From positions 124,001-188,000 of the forward strand of contig JAYTOY010000020.1 in the NCBI GenBank assembly GCA_043747555.1: 64,000 bases of DNA, read 5' to 3'. The notes under the pieces are model-generated. The model was given only the letters and a program-made list of their open reading frames with translations. It was not told the origin of the DNA and searched no databases. Within the stretch, counting starts at the first letter, position 1, and each line of letters opens with the position of its first letter. This DNA comes from JAYWDA01 sp043747555. GTDB taxonomy: Bacteria > Bdellovibrionota > Bdellovibrionia > Bdellovibrionales > Bdellovibrionaceae. Position numbers and translations under genes: made by a program. This document shows positions 18,857 to 27,416 of the stretch, in pieces.

Positions 18857-18900
18857 AAGGACCTATCTAGGTAGGCCTTGTGGACCATGGATTTTGGTCC
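18857..18900 (+). other. Two adjacent hairpins in the ftsQ-ftsA gap
   Basis: AAGG-A-CCTA (18857-18865) pairs with TAGGCCTT (18872-18879), with one bulged base. GGACC (18882-18886) then pairs with GGTCC (18896-18900). They fill most of the 94-base gap before ftsA. No T-run follows. They may tune the ftsQ:ftsA/ftsZ ratio at the RNA level, but this is only structural inference. Confidence 0.4.
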
Positions 18901-18940
18901 TAAAGCTCAAGAATAACGGGTACTTGCCAAGGACTTAAGG

Positions 18941-20182
18941 ATGAGTGCAAACCGACCGAGATTTCCTGTAATGGCCGGACTAGATATCGGCACAAGCTCA
19001 ATTAAATTTGTGATTGCGACAGTCAATGCGGAAGGCCGTATCGAAGTCGCAGGCGTTGGCTGTGCCCCCAATAGCGGCGTCAAACAGGGCGTTGTTGTGA
19101 ATATCGAAATGACCACCGAAGCCATTCGCAGAGCCAAAGAAGAAGCAGAACTTATGTCTGGGTACACGGCTCATGATGTATGGGTCGGGGTTTCTGGCCC
19201 GCATATTAAGTCTTTTGATTCCAAAGGCATGGTCGCCATTAAAAACAATGAAGTGAACTCGTCAGATATTGAACGAGTTCTTGAAGCGGCCAAAGCTGTT
19301 GCGGTTCCAGCTGACCGCAGAGTTTTACACGTTCTTCCCCGCGAATTTAAAGTCGATGGTCAAGATGGCATTACGGACCCTATCGGTATGTCAGGTGTTC
19401 GCCTAGAAGCCAATGTTCATATCGTGACAGCGGCGCAAGCAGCTCTAACAAATTCTATTAAGTGTATCGAAAAAGCTGGCTTAAAAGTTACGGGGCTTGT
19501 TTTAGATCCTTTAGCTTCTGCCATGGCTGTTTTAAGTGATGATGAAAAAAATCTGGGAGCCTGTTTGGTAGATATGGGTGGCGGCGCTTGTAATTTATTA
19601 TACCTTGTTAATGGAAGCGTTGCGCACACTTCAACAATTCCTGTCGGCGGTCAGCACTTCACTCATGATGTAGCTGTTGGACTTCGTACGCCACAAATTG
19701 CAGCGGAAGATTTAAAGAAAAAACATGGCAGCGCCCTAGCTTCACTGGTTCAAGATAATGAATCCATAGAAGTCGAAGGCGTTGGTGGTCGTAAATCTCG
19801 TGAAATTCCCAAAAAAGATTTAGCAACAGTTTTAGAGGCGCGAGCTGAAGAAACTTTAAGTTTGATCGCCAATGATGTCAGACTGAGCGGTTTATTACCG
19901 ATGCTGGGGTCTGGAATTATTCTGACCGGAGGAGCCAGTCAGCTCGAAGGTTTAGGAGAAATGGGCGAATTTATTTTTGACGTACCTGTTCGTCGAGGCC
20001 ACCCGGGCAAAGTGGGTGGATTGACGGATGTGATCAAAGCATCTGAGTACGCAACCTGCGTCGGACTTTTGCTTTATGGGTTAGAGCACAGTCCAAAAGT
20101 AAGCGCGGTCGAGCTCCATCTGGGCGAGTCCCTGGATGGAATAACAAAAAAGATCAAAGAATTTTTCACTGATCTTTTCTAA
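18941..20182 (+). CDS. ftsA: FtsA, actin-like membrane tether of FtsZ
   Basis: 413 residues. The N-terminus has the actin-fold phosphate loop GLDIGTSSIKFVI, and the 1C-type subdomain follows. DMGGGACNLLYLVNG and ILTGGASQLEGL are the other nucleotide-site motifs. The C-terminal ITKKIKEFFTDLF is an amphipathic membrane-targeting helix as in other FtsA proteins. Two overlapping ribosome-site matches (AAGGA, AAGG) precede the ATG. Twelve bases separate it from ftsZ. Confidence 0.95.
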   Translation: MSANRPRFPVMAGLDIGTSSIKFVIATVNAEGRIEVAGVGCAPNSGVKQGVVVNIEMTTEAIRRAKEEAELMSGYTAHDVWVGVSGPHIKSFDSKGMVAIKNNEVNSSDIERVLEAAKAVAVPADRRVLHVLPREFKVDGQDGITDPIGMSGVRLEANVHIVTAAQAALTNSIKCIEKAGLKVTGLVLDPLASAMAVLSDDEKNLGACLVDMGGGACNLLYLVNGSVAHTSTIPVGGQHFTHDVAVGLRTPQIAAEDLKKKHGSALASLVQDNESIEVEGVGGRKSREIPKKDLATVLEARAEETLSLIANDVRLSGLLPMLGSGIILTGGASQLEGLGEMGEFIFDVPVRRGHPGKVGGLTDVIKASEYATCVGLLLYGLEHSPKVSAVELHLGESLDGITKKIKEFFTDLF

Positions 20183-20194
20183 GTTGGAGGGGAC

Positions 20195-21748
20195 ATGTTC
20201 GAATTAGAAGAAAACATTAGCATCGGGGCCAATATAAAAGTGGTGGGCGTTGGTGGCGGTGGTAGTAATGCCGTTTCAACCATGATCGCTGGTGGCATGA
20301 CGGGCGTCGAGTTCGTTGTCGCCAATACTGATATTCAAGCTTTAAACGCCAGTAAGTCGGCGGTGAAAATTCAACTGGGATCTGATTTAACAAAAGGCCT
20401 TGGCGCTGGCGCCAATCCTGATATCGGTCGTCGGGCTGCGATTGAATCTTATCAACAAATCGTCGAAAAATTAGAAGGCGCTGACATGGTTTTTGTCACC
20501 GCAGGTATGGGCGGCGGCACAGGAACGGGCGGAGCTCCTGTTGTTGCCAAAATTGCTCGTGAATTAGGAGCATTGACAATTGGTGTTGTGACTAAGCCTT
20601 TTATGTTTGAGGGAAAACGCCGATCTAAGCACGCCGAAGATGGCCTTCGTGAGTTGAAAGAAAATGTTGATACTTTGATTGTTATTCCCAATCAAAAATT
20701 ACTCGCGATCGCAGCAGAAAGAACTCCGCTGTTAGAGACCTTCAAAAAAGCGGACGAAGTTTTATTGCAAGCTGTGAAGGGAATTTCAGACCTGATTAAC
20801 ATCCGTGGTCTGATCAATTTGGACTTTGCAGATATTCGAACGGTGATGAAAGAAAAAGGCCTTGCGATTATGGGCACAGGCGTTGGTAAGGGTGAGAATC
20901 GGGCTGTTGAAGCTGCGACGGCAGCGATCTCTTCTCCACTATTAGAAAATATTAAAATTGATGGAGCGACGGGCATTATCATTAATGTTTCCGGCGGATC
21001 TGATTTAAGTCTGTATGAAGTGAATGAGGCTTCAACATTGATCACAGAAGCCGCTCATGAAGATGCTGAAATTATTTTCGGAGCTGTGATTGATGACTCT
21101 TTGGGTGACGAAATCCGCGTGACCGTGATAGCGACAGGATTTTTCCAAGAAGATCGTCGGCAACTAAAAGACGCAATGTCAGAAATGCAAAGCTTTTTAA
21201 ATCCTAACGGACAAGCCATGCAATTCACAATGCCGCCTCTGCCTCCAGTTCCAAGCCATTCTCAGTCCGTGGAAATACCTGCGTACATGAGACCAGCTCA
21301 GCCGCAATATCAGCCAGAAAATCATATGGTACCGCCATCGGCTGCGGTGATTCCGTCTGGGCCGTCGATTCCGCCTTTGACAACAGTGCAAACTACCGTA
21401 AATCACTTTACACAAGAGCACACGCAAATGGTCGAAGCTCCTCGGATGACGCCGCCGGTGATAGCCCGCGAAGAAATCGCCACACCGATTGCACCCTTAG
21501 AAGTGAATCCATTAACAGCTCGTGATATGTTAATGGCTAAAATGAAAGCATTTAAAGAAAGCCAAGATATCCAATCAAAGCATGCGCAACCCGAGCAATT
21601 GTCTTTAAATATGGAAATCGAGCAACATGGCTTAGAAGAAGCCCGTCGCATGGCTCGAGAAGTGCTTTCGTCACCTTTTGCCAATCAAAATTTGGAAGTC
21701 CCAGCATTTATTCGCAAAAAGCAGAATTTTGATATAAATAAAGAGTAG
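20195..21748 (+). CDS. ftsZ: FtsZ, tubulin-like division ring GTPase
   Basis: A 517-residue FtsZ, longer than the usual 380-400 because of an extended linker. The GTP motif GMGGGTGTG is at 104-112 and NLDFADI contributes the T7-type synergy region. After the globular part (to about 320) comes a long Pro/Gln/Met-rich disordered linker, and the conserved C-terminal peptide EVPAFIRKKQNF is at 501-512, which should bind FtsA. GGAGG lies just before the ATG. Confidence 0.97.
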   Translation: MFELEENISIGANIKVVGVGGGGSNAVSTMIAGGMTGVEFVVANTDIQALNASKSAVKIQLGSDLTKGLGAGANPDIGRRAAIESYQQIVEKLEGADMVFVTAGMGGGTGTGGAPVVAKIARELGALTIGVVTKPFMFEGKRRSKHAEDGLRELKENVDTLIVIPNQKLLAIAAERTPLLETFKKADEVLLQAVKGISDLINIRGLINLDFADIRTVMKEKGLAIMGTGVGKGENRAVEAATAAISSPLLENIKIDGATGIIINVSGGSDLSLYEVNEASTLITEAAHEDAEIIFGAVIDDSLGDEIRVTVIATGFFQEDRRQLKDAMSEMQSFLNPNGQAMQFTMPPLPPVPSHSQSVEIPAYMRPAQPQYQPENHMVPPSAAVIPSGPSIPPLTTVQTTVNHFTQEHTQMVEAPRMTPPVIAREEIATPIAPLEVNPLTARDMLMAKMKAFKESQDIQSKHAQPEQLSLNMEIEQHGLEEARRMAREVLSSPFANQNLEVPAFIRKKQNFDINKE

Positions 21749-22509
21749 TGGAAGCCTACTTTTTATCCGATATACATTTAAAATCAGTCGAGGAGCGCAA
21801 TGGGAAAACCCTCTTGCGCTTTTTCAATTCATTGATCGAACAAAAAAAATCCAAAGAAACATCAGACGACGTGCATCTTTTTTTACTTGGCGATATTTTC
21901 GACTGGTGGCTGAGCGATCACCAAATTTTTATCGATAAGTTTTTTCCTGTGATCGAGCCCATCCAAAAGCTGATCAGCATGAATATAAAAGTTTACTTTT
22001 TTGAAGGCAATCACGACCTTCATATCCATCCCTATTGGGCTGACCAACTGGGCGTTCAGGTCTTTACAGATCCCCAATATTTTAAACTGGGAAAATGGAA
22101 TGTGCGCTGTGAGCACGGCGACTTAATCAATTTGGAAGATAAAAATTATTTGCGAATGCGAGCCCTATTTCGCCATCCATGGGTCGAGACCTTGGGACAC
22201 AAACTTCCAGGTGCGATGTGGGAGAAAATAGGACTTTTCCTCAGCCATAAAAGTCGCAAGTACAGCGCCGCTCACCGCGAAGATAAAGAAAAAATAATAA
22301 TTCAAATGATTCATCGCCATGCCCAGCGAGCGTATCAAGAAAAACCTTTTGATTTTATTATCACAGGTCATATGCATGTCCGTGATGAATATTATTTTGG
22401 GACAGCGGAAAATAAAACCGGTTCAATAAACTTAGGCAGTTGGTTTGGCGACATCAAAGTTCTGAAACTAACAGATGAAGGTCCACAATGGTTGACGATC
22501 AACTCTTAG
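21748..22509 (+). CDS. LpxH-like metallophosphoesterase (UDP-2,3-diacylglucosamine diphosphatase-like)
   Basis: A 253-residue calcineurin-type phosphoesterase with all metal-site blocks: SDIH, GDIFDWW, GNHD, CEHGD and GHMHV. GDIFDWW and the overall length fit the LpxH group, which cleaves UDP-2,3-diacyl-GlcN in lipid A synthesis. The GTG start shares its G with the ftsZ stop, giving tight coupling. A related general phosphoesterase cannot be excluded. Confidence 0.75.
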   Translation: MEAYFLSDIHLKSVEERNGKTLLRFFNSLIEQKKSKETSDDVHLFLLGDIFDWWLSDHQIFIDKFFPVIEPIQKLISMNIKVYFFEGNHDLHIHPYWADQLGVQVFTDPQYFKLGKWNVRCEHGDLINLEDKNYLRMRALFRHPWVETLGHKLPGAMWEKIGLFLSHKSRKYSAAHREDKEKIIIQMIHRHAQRAYQEKPFDFIITGHMHVRDEYYFGTAENKTGSINLGSWFGDIKVLKLTDEGPQWLTINS

Positions 22510-23048
22510 AAGAAAAAACAGTCGACTCTCAAACTGTTTTTCAAGGTCGATTTTTAAAAATCATGCGCGACCGCGTGATTAATTATGACGGCAAAGAATA
22601 TGTCCGCGAATATATCCATCATTCCGGCGCTGCGATGATCATTCCTTTGACTGATACTGGGCATGTGATTTTAGAGCGCCAGTTTCGCTACGCCATGAAA
22701 CAAGTTTTCTGGGAATTCCCAGCAGGCAAGACTGACCATGGGGAAGAATCTTTGCTGACAGCCCAGCGAGAACTGAGAGAAGAGACAGGTTACACCGCCG
22801 GGAAGTGGACTTTTCTGACTAAAATTCACCCTGTTATTGGTTACTCTAATGAATGGATTGATATTTATTTAGCGCAAGATCTAGTACCTGGAAAGCAACA
22901 ACTGGATCGGGGCGAACGTTTACATGTTGTGCAGATGACCCCTCAAGAATTAATGGAAAAAGTTCGAAGCGGTCAGGTCACTGATGTAAAGACCCAGATT
23001 GCCTGTTTTTGGCTTGAAAAAATTCTGAATAAGTCGTGGCAGCCATGA
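22488..23048 (+). CDS. Nudix hydrolase, ADP-ribose pyrophosphatase-like
   Basis: 186 residues. The Nudix box is complete: G, five residues, E, seven residues, then RELREETG. The preceding FWEFPAGK is typical of the ADP-ribose/nucleoside-diphosphate-sugar branch (NudF-like). It starts 22 bases inside the LpxH-like gene and ends overlapping the next gene by four bases, so it belongs to the post-ftsZ operon. A house-cleaning role on nucleotide sugars is likely. Confidence 0.85.
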   Translation: MVDDQLLEEKTVDSQTVFQGRFLKIMRDRVINYDGKEYVREYIHHSGAAMIIPLTDTGHVILERQFRYAMKQVFWEFPAGKTDHGEESLLTAQRELREETGYTAGKWTFLTKIHPVIGYSNEWIDIYLAQDLVPGKQQLDRGERLHVVQMTPQELMEKVRSGQVTDVKTQIACFWLEKILNKSWQP

Positions 23049-23776
23049 TTCTTAAGGCTTTTAAAAAGGCCTTACAATCTTTATTCGATCTGAAGGTTTT
23101 ACTTCTGATGGCTGTTCCTTTTTTAATGGCGACCATTTGTTTAATTTTATTTTTGATTCTTTTCTGGACAACTTGGACTGATTTTTTAATTTCGACAGAT
23201 TCCTTCCGCTGGCTCAGTGAAAATATTGGGGATAATTTTTTTCTGACTTCGATTAAATTTATGCTGATCTTATTTGCCACGCTTTTGATTTTTGGTCCGC
23301 TGTGGTATTTGGCTTGCATCACGATAATTTCACTTTTTCTTTTGCCTGTGATTCTGCCTTATCTTCAAAAAAAGTTTTATCCAGATTTAGAAACGATAAA
23401 AGGCGGCCATTTTTTCGGAAGCCTTAAAAACACAGTTCAAACAACGGCCATTTATCTTTTATTTCTAGCTTTGACCGTGCCTTTTTGGATATTCACACCC
23501 ATTGGCCCGGTGATTAGCGTTGTCGCCACTGCGTATTTAAATAAAAATATTTTTCTGTATGATGTTTTGCAAGATTATGCGTCCGAAGAGGAGCGTGTAA
23601 GTTTTAAAGTCACTCGAAGTGGACAAGGTTGGGGATTGGGAATTTTAACGGCCTTGGTATCTTGGCTGCCCGTGATTAACTTTATAGCCCCTTCACTGAC
23701 GGCTCTTATTTTTATTCATTTTTACTTAGGTTCTTTGGAAGAAAAAAGAAAATTAAAAAGTCCAATAGTACTCTAA
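23045..23776 (+). CDS. EI24/CysZ-like membrane protein
   Basis: 243 residues with about five hydrophobic segments. The stretch LFGPLWYLACITIISLFLLP and the later LGILTALVSWLPVINFIAP match the EI24-domain family that includes CysZ sulfate permease. The ATG at 23045 forms an ATGA overlap with the Nudix stop; a GTG nine bases upstream is an alternative. Actual transport substrate is uncertain because many bacterial EI24 proteins are uncharacterised. Its end overlaps the minus-strand gene by 24 bases. Confidence 0.7.
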   Translation: MILKAFKKALQSLFDLKVLLLMAVPFLMATICLILFLILFWTTWTDFLISTDSFRWLSENIGDNFFLTSIKFMLILFATLLIFGPLWYLACITIISLFLLPVILPYLQKKFYPDLETIKGGHFFGSLKNTVQTTAIYLLFLALTVPFWIFTPIGPVISVVATAYLNKNIFLYDVLQDYASEEERVSFKVTRSGQGWGLGILTALVSWLPVINFIAPSLTALIFIHFYLGSLEEKRKLKSPIVL

Positions 23777-24292
23777 GACCTGGCCACGTAGGTAACGAGT
23801 ATTGTCACCAGCAAAAAGGACTGAATTATTTGTTGAGGTTAAGACCACGGTCATCCGCTCATTGATTCGGTATCCGAGGCCATAAAGGATGCCAAGGCCT
23901 AAATAGTGGCTTTCAACATCTTGATAAAAAGAGCCTAAAAGATCGGTTCCGACTTCGAAAAATAATCCAAATCCAAACGTATAGTGAGCCCGAGTCTCTA
24001 GCCGATAATACCAGGGAATGCCCCAGCCTGGGCGAGGATTTAATTTTTCACTGTTAGTTCCAAGGATCGAAGCGCCGAACTCGTAACTAAAGGTATTCAC
24101 AGCTTGAGTGCTGTAGCCACCACCACCGCCCGCGAGTTCGATGGTCCCTTCGGTATCCGAAATTATCGTGCCATTTTTAATATTTTTGTAATCTAGGTTT
24201 AACCTTGCCCCAACAACTTTTAAAAAATATCCGGCATCAGCAGTGGGGCTTAGGAAGGAAATCAAGATGAGGAAGAGAAAGTATTTTTTCAT
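23753..24292 (-). CDS. Secreted outer-membrane-like beta-rich protein of unknown function
   Basis: Start chosen at 24292, where MKKYFLFLILISFLSPTADA forms a standard signal peptide; longer readings add an improbable leader. The 179-residue product then alternates polar and aromatic/hydrophobic residues (Tyr/Gly-rich), contains a short poly-Gly stretch and ends in Phe, as beta-barrel outer membrane proteins do. The size fits an eight-strand barrel. No family recognised. Transcribed divergently from the deoxyhypusine-synthase-like gene. Confidence 0.65.
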   Translation of the reverse strand: MKKYFLFLILISFLSPTADAGYFLKVVGARLNLDYKNIKNGTIISDTEGTIELAGGGGGYSTQAVNTFSYEFGASILGTNSEKLNPRPGWGIPWYYRLETRAHYTFGFGLFFEVGTDLLGSFYQDVESHYLGLGILYGLGYRINERMTVVLTSTNNSVLFAGDNTRYLRGQVLEYYWTF

Positions 24293-24431
24293 AGTTGGCG
24301 GCCTCAGGTCTATCATAACACAAAGGCACTGAATGGTGAGGGTTCTGGCGCAGAAGTAGGTACATAGTCCAGGCTTTTTCCACAGATATTTGTTGAAATT
24401 GGTCCAGCATTCAGTTATCCGTCTTGGCACT

Positions 24432-25400
24432 ATGAATATAAGAAACTTTGTCGACACTCAATATAAGCATTTCAACGCGGCTGCCTTACGTGACGCTGCC
24501 GTTGGATACGAAAAACTTCTTTCTTCCGGCGGCCAAATGTTTGTCGCCCTAGGCGGTGCGATGAGCACGGCCGAGCTTGGAAAAAGCCTTGCTGAAATGA
24601 TCCGCCAGGGAAAAGTCCATGCAATCAGTTGCACGGGCGCTAACCTTGAAGAAGATATCTTTAACCTGGTGGCCCACAAGCACTACAAGAGGTTGCCAGA
24701 ATATCGTGACTTAACGGCACAGGACGAAAAAGATCTGCTTGATAGCGGATTAAAGCGCGTGACCGACACTTGCATTCCTGAAGGCGAAGCCGTTCGTCGA
24801 ATTGAAGGTTCAGTGATGGATCTTTGGCTGGCTGCTGACAAAGCCGGCGAAGCCTATTTTCCGCATCAATATTTTTATAAAATTTTGCTCTCTGGCGAAC
24901 TAAAAAAATATTACGAGATCGATCCAAAAGACAGCTGGATGCTAGCGGCGGCTGAAAAAAATCTACCAATTTTTGTTCCAGGCTGGGAAGACTCATCCAT
25001 CGGAAATATTTTTGCAGCTCGGGTCTACGATAAAACAATAAAAAATCCGCACACTGTGCGCTCAGGCGTTGAGTATTTTACGGAAATGTTTTCGTGGTAT
25101 CCAGACACAGTCAAAAAAGGTCCGATTGGATTTTTTCAAGTGGCCGGTGGCATTGCCGGAGATTTTCCAATCTGTGTCGTTCCAACATTAATTCAAGATT
25201 TAAACCAGCCAGACACTCCTCTTTGGGCGTACTTTTGTCAGATCTCTGACTCAACGACTAGCTATGGTTCTTATTCGGGTGCAGTTCCTAATGAGAAGAT
25301 CACATGGGCAAAGCTCGGGGTCGAAACTCCCAAGTACGTCATCGAGTCTGATGCGACAATTGTTGTCCCTTTGATTTTTGGATATCTTTTAGGCTGGTAA
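24432..25400 (+). CDS. Deoxyhypusine-synthase-like protein
   Basis: 322 residues of the deoxyhypusine synthase family, NAD-dependent enzymes that move an aminobutyl group from spermidine. GGAMSTAELG, SCTGANLEEDI, PGWEDSSIGN and ITWAKLG are recognisable blocks; K294 in TWAK aligns with the lysine of human DHS (K329) that carries the imine. Bacteria lack eIF5A, and characterised bacterial members act on small amines, for example in homospermidine formation, so a polyamine role is the best guess. Start set at the ATG at 24432; the frame extends upstream to 24390 without family-like sequence. Confidence 0.85.
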   Translation: MNIRNFVDTQYKHFNAAALRDAAVGYEKLLSSGGQMFVALGGAMSTAELGKSLAEMIRQGKVHAISCTGANLEEDIFNLVAHKHYKRLPEYRDLTAQDEKDLLDSGLKRVTDTCIPEGEAVRRIEGSVMDLWLAADKAGEAYFPHQYFYKILLSGELKKYYEIDPKDSWMLAAAEKNLPIFVPGWEDSSIGNIFAARVYDKTIKNPHTVRSGVEYFTEMFSWYPDTVKKGPIGFFQVAGGIAGDFPICVVPTLIQDLNQPDTPLWAYFCQISDSTTSYGSYSGAVPNEKITWAKLGVETPKYVIESDATIVVPLIFGYLLGW

Positions 25401-25427
25401 TATTAAAAAGTTAATTGATGCGTAATT

Positions 25428-25459
25428 AAAAAAGGGCTCTAAGGTATGAGCCCTTTTTT
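25428..25459. terminator. Bidirectional rho-independent terminator
   Basis: Six A, GGGCTC, an eight-base loop, GAGCCC, six T. The stem is perfect and both sides have a T-run in their own direction, so it can stop transcription from the deoxyhypusine-synthase-like gene (plus) and from the DUF4360 gene (minus), which converge here. Confidence 0.9.
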
Positions 25460-25475
25460 AATGTCTATAAAACAT

Positions 25476-26063
25476 TTAATAGCAGCGACGCCATTGTAAA
25501 TGATAAACGACGGCTGTCGAAACATCGGCGCTATCAAGGCTTGAGACCACTTGGTCATAATTGTTGTTAGTCTGAACACTCGCAGATGAATTCACTCGAA
25601 GTGTTACACTTTGTCCACAAGGCGCCCAGATAACCGTCCGTGCGACCAGCTCGTCAGTGAGGGTGAACTCTTGATTCTGGGGGCCCGTAAAATATCTTTG
25701 AATTTTAGGACCACGGACACCAGCCCAAAAATATTCTGCTGAAAAGCGGCTATAAGCGCCCGCCGGAATTGTATTGGCACCGCGATAATCAACTTTAAAA
25801 ATGGCAACACTGTATCCTTGCGGAACTCTGACTGGAATGGCTAGTGAGCAAGCTTTTCGATCCGAAGTCTTACCAGTGTCTCCACCGGCCTCGGCAACAT
25901 AACTATCAAATAAAAGCGAAAGGGTATCTTGATTCGGTGACAAAATAGTTGCGACTGTTCCCGCAGGACAACCACTGCCTCCATAGCTTGGCGTTCCTAA
26001 TCTTAGACCATCTGCAAAAGCGTGACTGGCCATCATCATGCTGACTAATAAAAAAACTTTCAT
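25476..26063 (-). CDS. Secreted DUF4360 protein
   Basis: 195 residues with an N-terminal signal peptide (cleavage likely after SHAFA). GSGCPAGT, LLFDSYVAE, the RKAC block with Cys and VPQGYSVAI..VDYRG match the DUF4360 family, a secreted cysteine-containing domain of unknown function found in bacteria and fungi. AAGGAGG precedes the ATG. It sits between a terminator and the symporter gene and is probably transcribed alone. Confidence 0.75.
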   Translation of the reverse strand: MKVFLLVSMMMASHAFADGLRLGTPSYGGSGCPAGTVATILSPNQDTLSLLFDSYVAEAGGDTGKTSDRKACSLAIPVRVPQGYSVAIFKVDYRGANTIPAGAYSRFSAEYFWAGVRGPKIQRYFTGPQNQEFTLTDELVARTVIWAPCGQSVTLRVNSSASVQTNNNYDQVVSSLDSADVSTAVVYHLQWRRCY

Positions 26064-26177
26064 AAATCCTCCTTGTTAGATTGCTGAAAGTTTGAACTTT
26101 GCAATTCACTGGCCATGATTTAAGGGGCAGAAGGCCCTACGGCCATTCGATAATGAACTGACAGATGACAATTTTGT

Positions 26178-27416
26178 TTAAGCTTCAAAAAGGGGTTCGG
26201 GGGCTTCGGGGTGAAAGTCATTTTCAAGGCGCGCCATCACAACTGATGCCAAACAATTGCCAACTAAATTAACCGTTGTTCGAGCAGCATCTAAAAGCTC
26301 GTCGACACCCAAAATCAGAACAGCGGCTTCAATCGGAATTCCGAAAGTGACCAGAGTTCCAGACAAAATAACAAAGGACGCCCGCGGCATCGCTGCCACT
26401 CCTTTACTTGTTAGCATCAAAGAAAGCATCATCATCAACTGCTGTTGCAAGGTAAGATCAATACCTGCGGCTTGCGCACAAAAAACAGAAGCTAAGGCCA
26501 GATGTAAAGTGGTGCCATCCAAATTAAATGAATAACCAAGTGGCATTACAAATGACACAATTTTTTTGGGCACACCAAACTGGATCATACTTTTAATCGC
26601 ATCAGGTAACGCCGCATCCGAAGACGTTGTCGAAAAAGCAATGGCAGCGGGCTGTCGCACGGCTCGCCAAAAGGCTTTCATTGGTATTTTCATAAACCAC
26701 AGAATTGGAATAAAAATCATCAAAACAAAAAGTGCTAACGTGCCATATAAAGTCAGGACTAATTTTCCTAAGTTCACTAAAATTCCAAGGCCACTGTGGC
26801 TGACAGTATAGGCCATGGATGCACCAATACCCAATGGGGCAAATTTCATAATTAGACCCGTAAATTTAAACATCGTTTCAGACAGGCTTTCGCAAAAATC
26901 CACCATGGTGTTGCGATGTTTTCCCTGAAGTTGAATCAGTGCCAACGCAAATAGCACTGAAAAGAAAACGATTTGAAGGACATCATTGCTAGCGGCCGCT
27001 TCAAAAAAACTTTTGGGAACAATATGCTCAATCACCTCAGCCGCAGAAATTTTCGGCGGCGCCGTCATCGCGCTCGACGCGACATCTTTTAAAATCACGC
27101 CAACGCCAGGCTTAAACACATTCACTGCGACCAATCCAAAAATTAGGGCAAAAGTTGTGACGATTTCAAAATAGATCAATGACTTAAAAGCCAAGCGACC
27201 AATTTGCTTCATGTCCTGGGCGTGACCTGCAATGCCGACGACGAGCGTGCCAAAAATAATGGGCACAATAATACATTTGATCATTCTTAGAAATAAATTT
27301 GAAATAACGTGAAAGATGGGAGCGCCATCAGGGAAAATAGTTCCTAAGATAATTCCGATTCCCATGGCGATAAAAATCCAATGCGTCAGGCTTATTTTTT
27401 TAAGAAATTTTTGCAT
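26178..27416 (-). CDS. Dicarboxylate/amino acid:cation symporter (DAACS family)
   Basis: 412 residues with about eight hydrophobic helices. TTSSDAALP, SFNLDGTTLH, AAMPRASF and DELLDAARTTVNLVGN are the substrate- and ion-binding motifs of the GltP/DctA family, which import glutamate, aspartate or C4-dicarboxylates with sodium or protons. The start ATG overlaps the stop of the upstream secreted-protein gene by one base; a longer reading from 27446 is unlikely. Substrate cannot be fixed by eye. Confidence 0.88.
   Translation of the reverse strand: MQKFLKKISLTHWIFIAMGIGIILGTIFPDGAPIFHVISNLFLRMIKCIIVPIIFGTLVVGIAGHAQDMKQIGRLAFKSLIYFEIVTTFALIFGLVAVNVFKPGVGVILKDVASSAMTAPPKISAAEVIEHIVPKSFFEAAASNDVLQIVFFSVLFALALIQLQGKHRNTMVDFCESLSETMFKFTGLIMKFAPLGIGASMAYTVSHSGLGILVNLGKLVLTLYGTLALFVLMIFIPILWFMKIPMKAFWRAVRQPAAIAFSTTSSDAALPDAIKSMIQFGVPKKIVSFVMPLGYSFNLDGTTLHLALASVFCAQAAGIDLTLQQQLMMMLSLMLTSKGVAAMPRASFVILSGTLVTFGIPIEAAVLILGVDELLDAARTTVNLVGNCLASVVMARLENDFHPEAPEPLFEA

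Noticed and set aside
20692..21045. 117-codon minus-strand ORF over ftsZ
   Set aside because: Shadow of a strongly conserved gene on the other strand with low-complexity translation.
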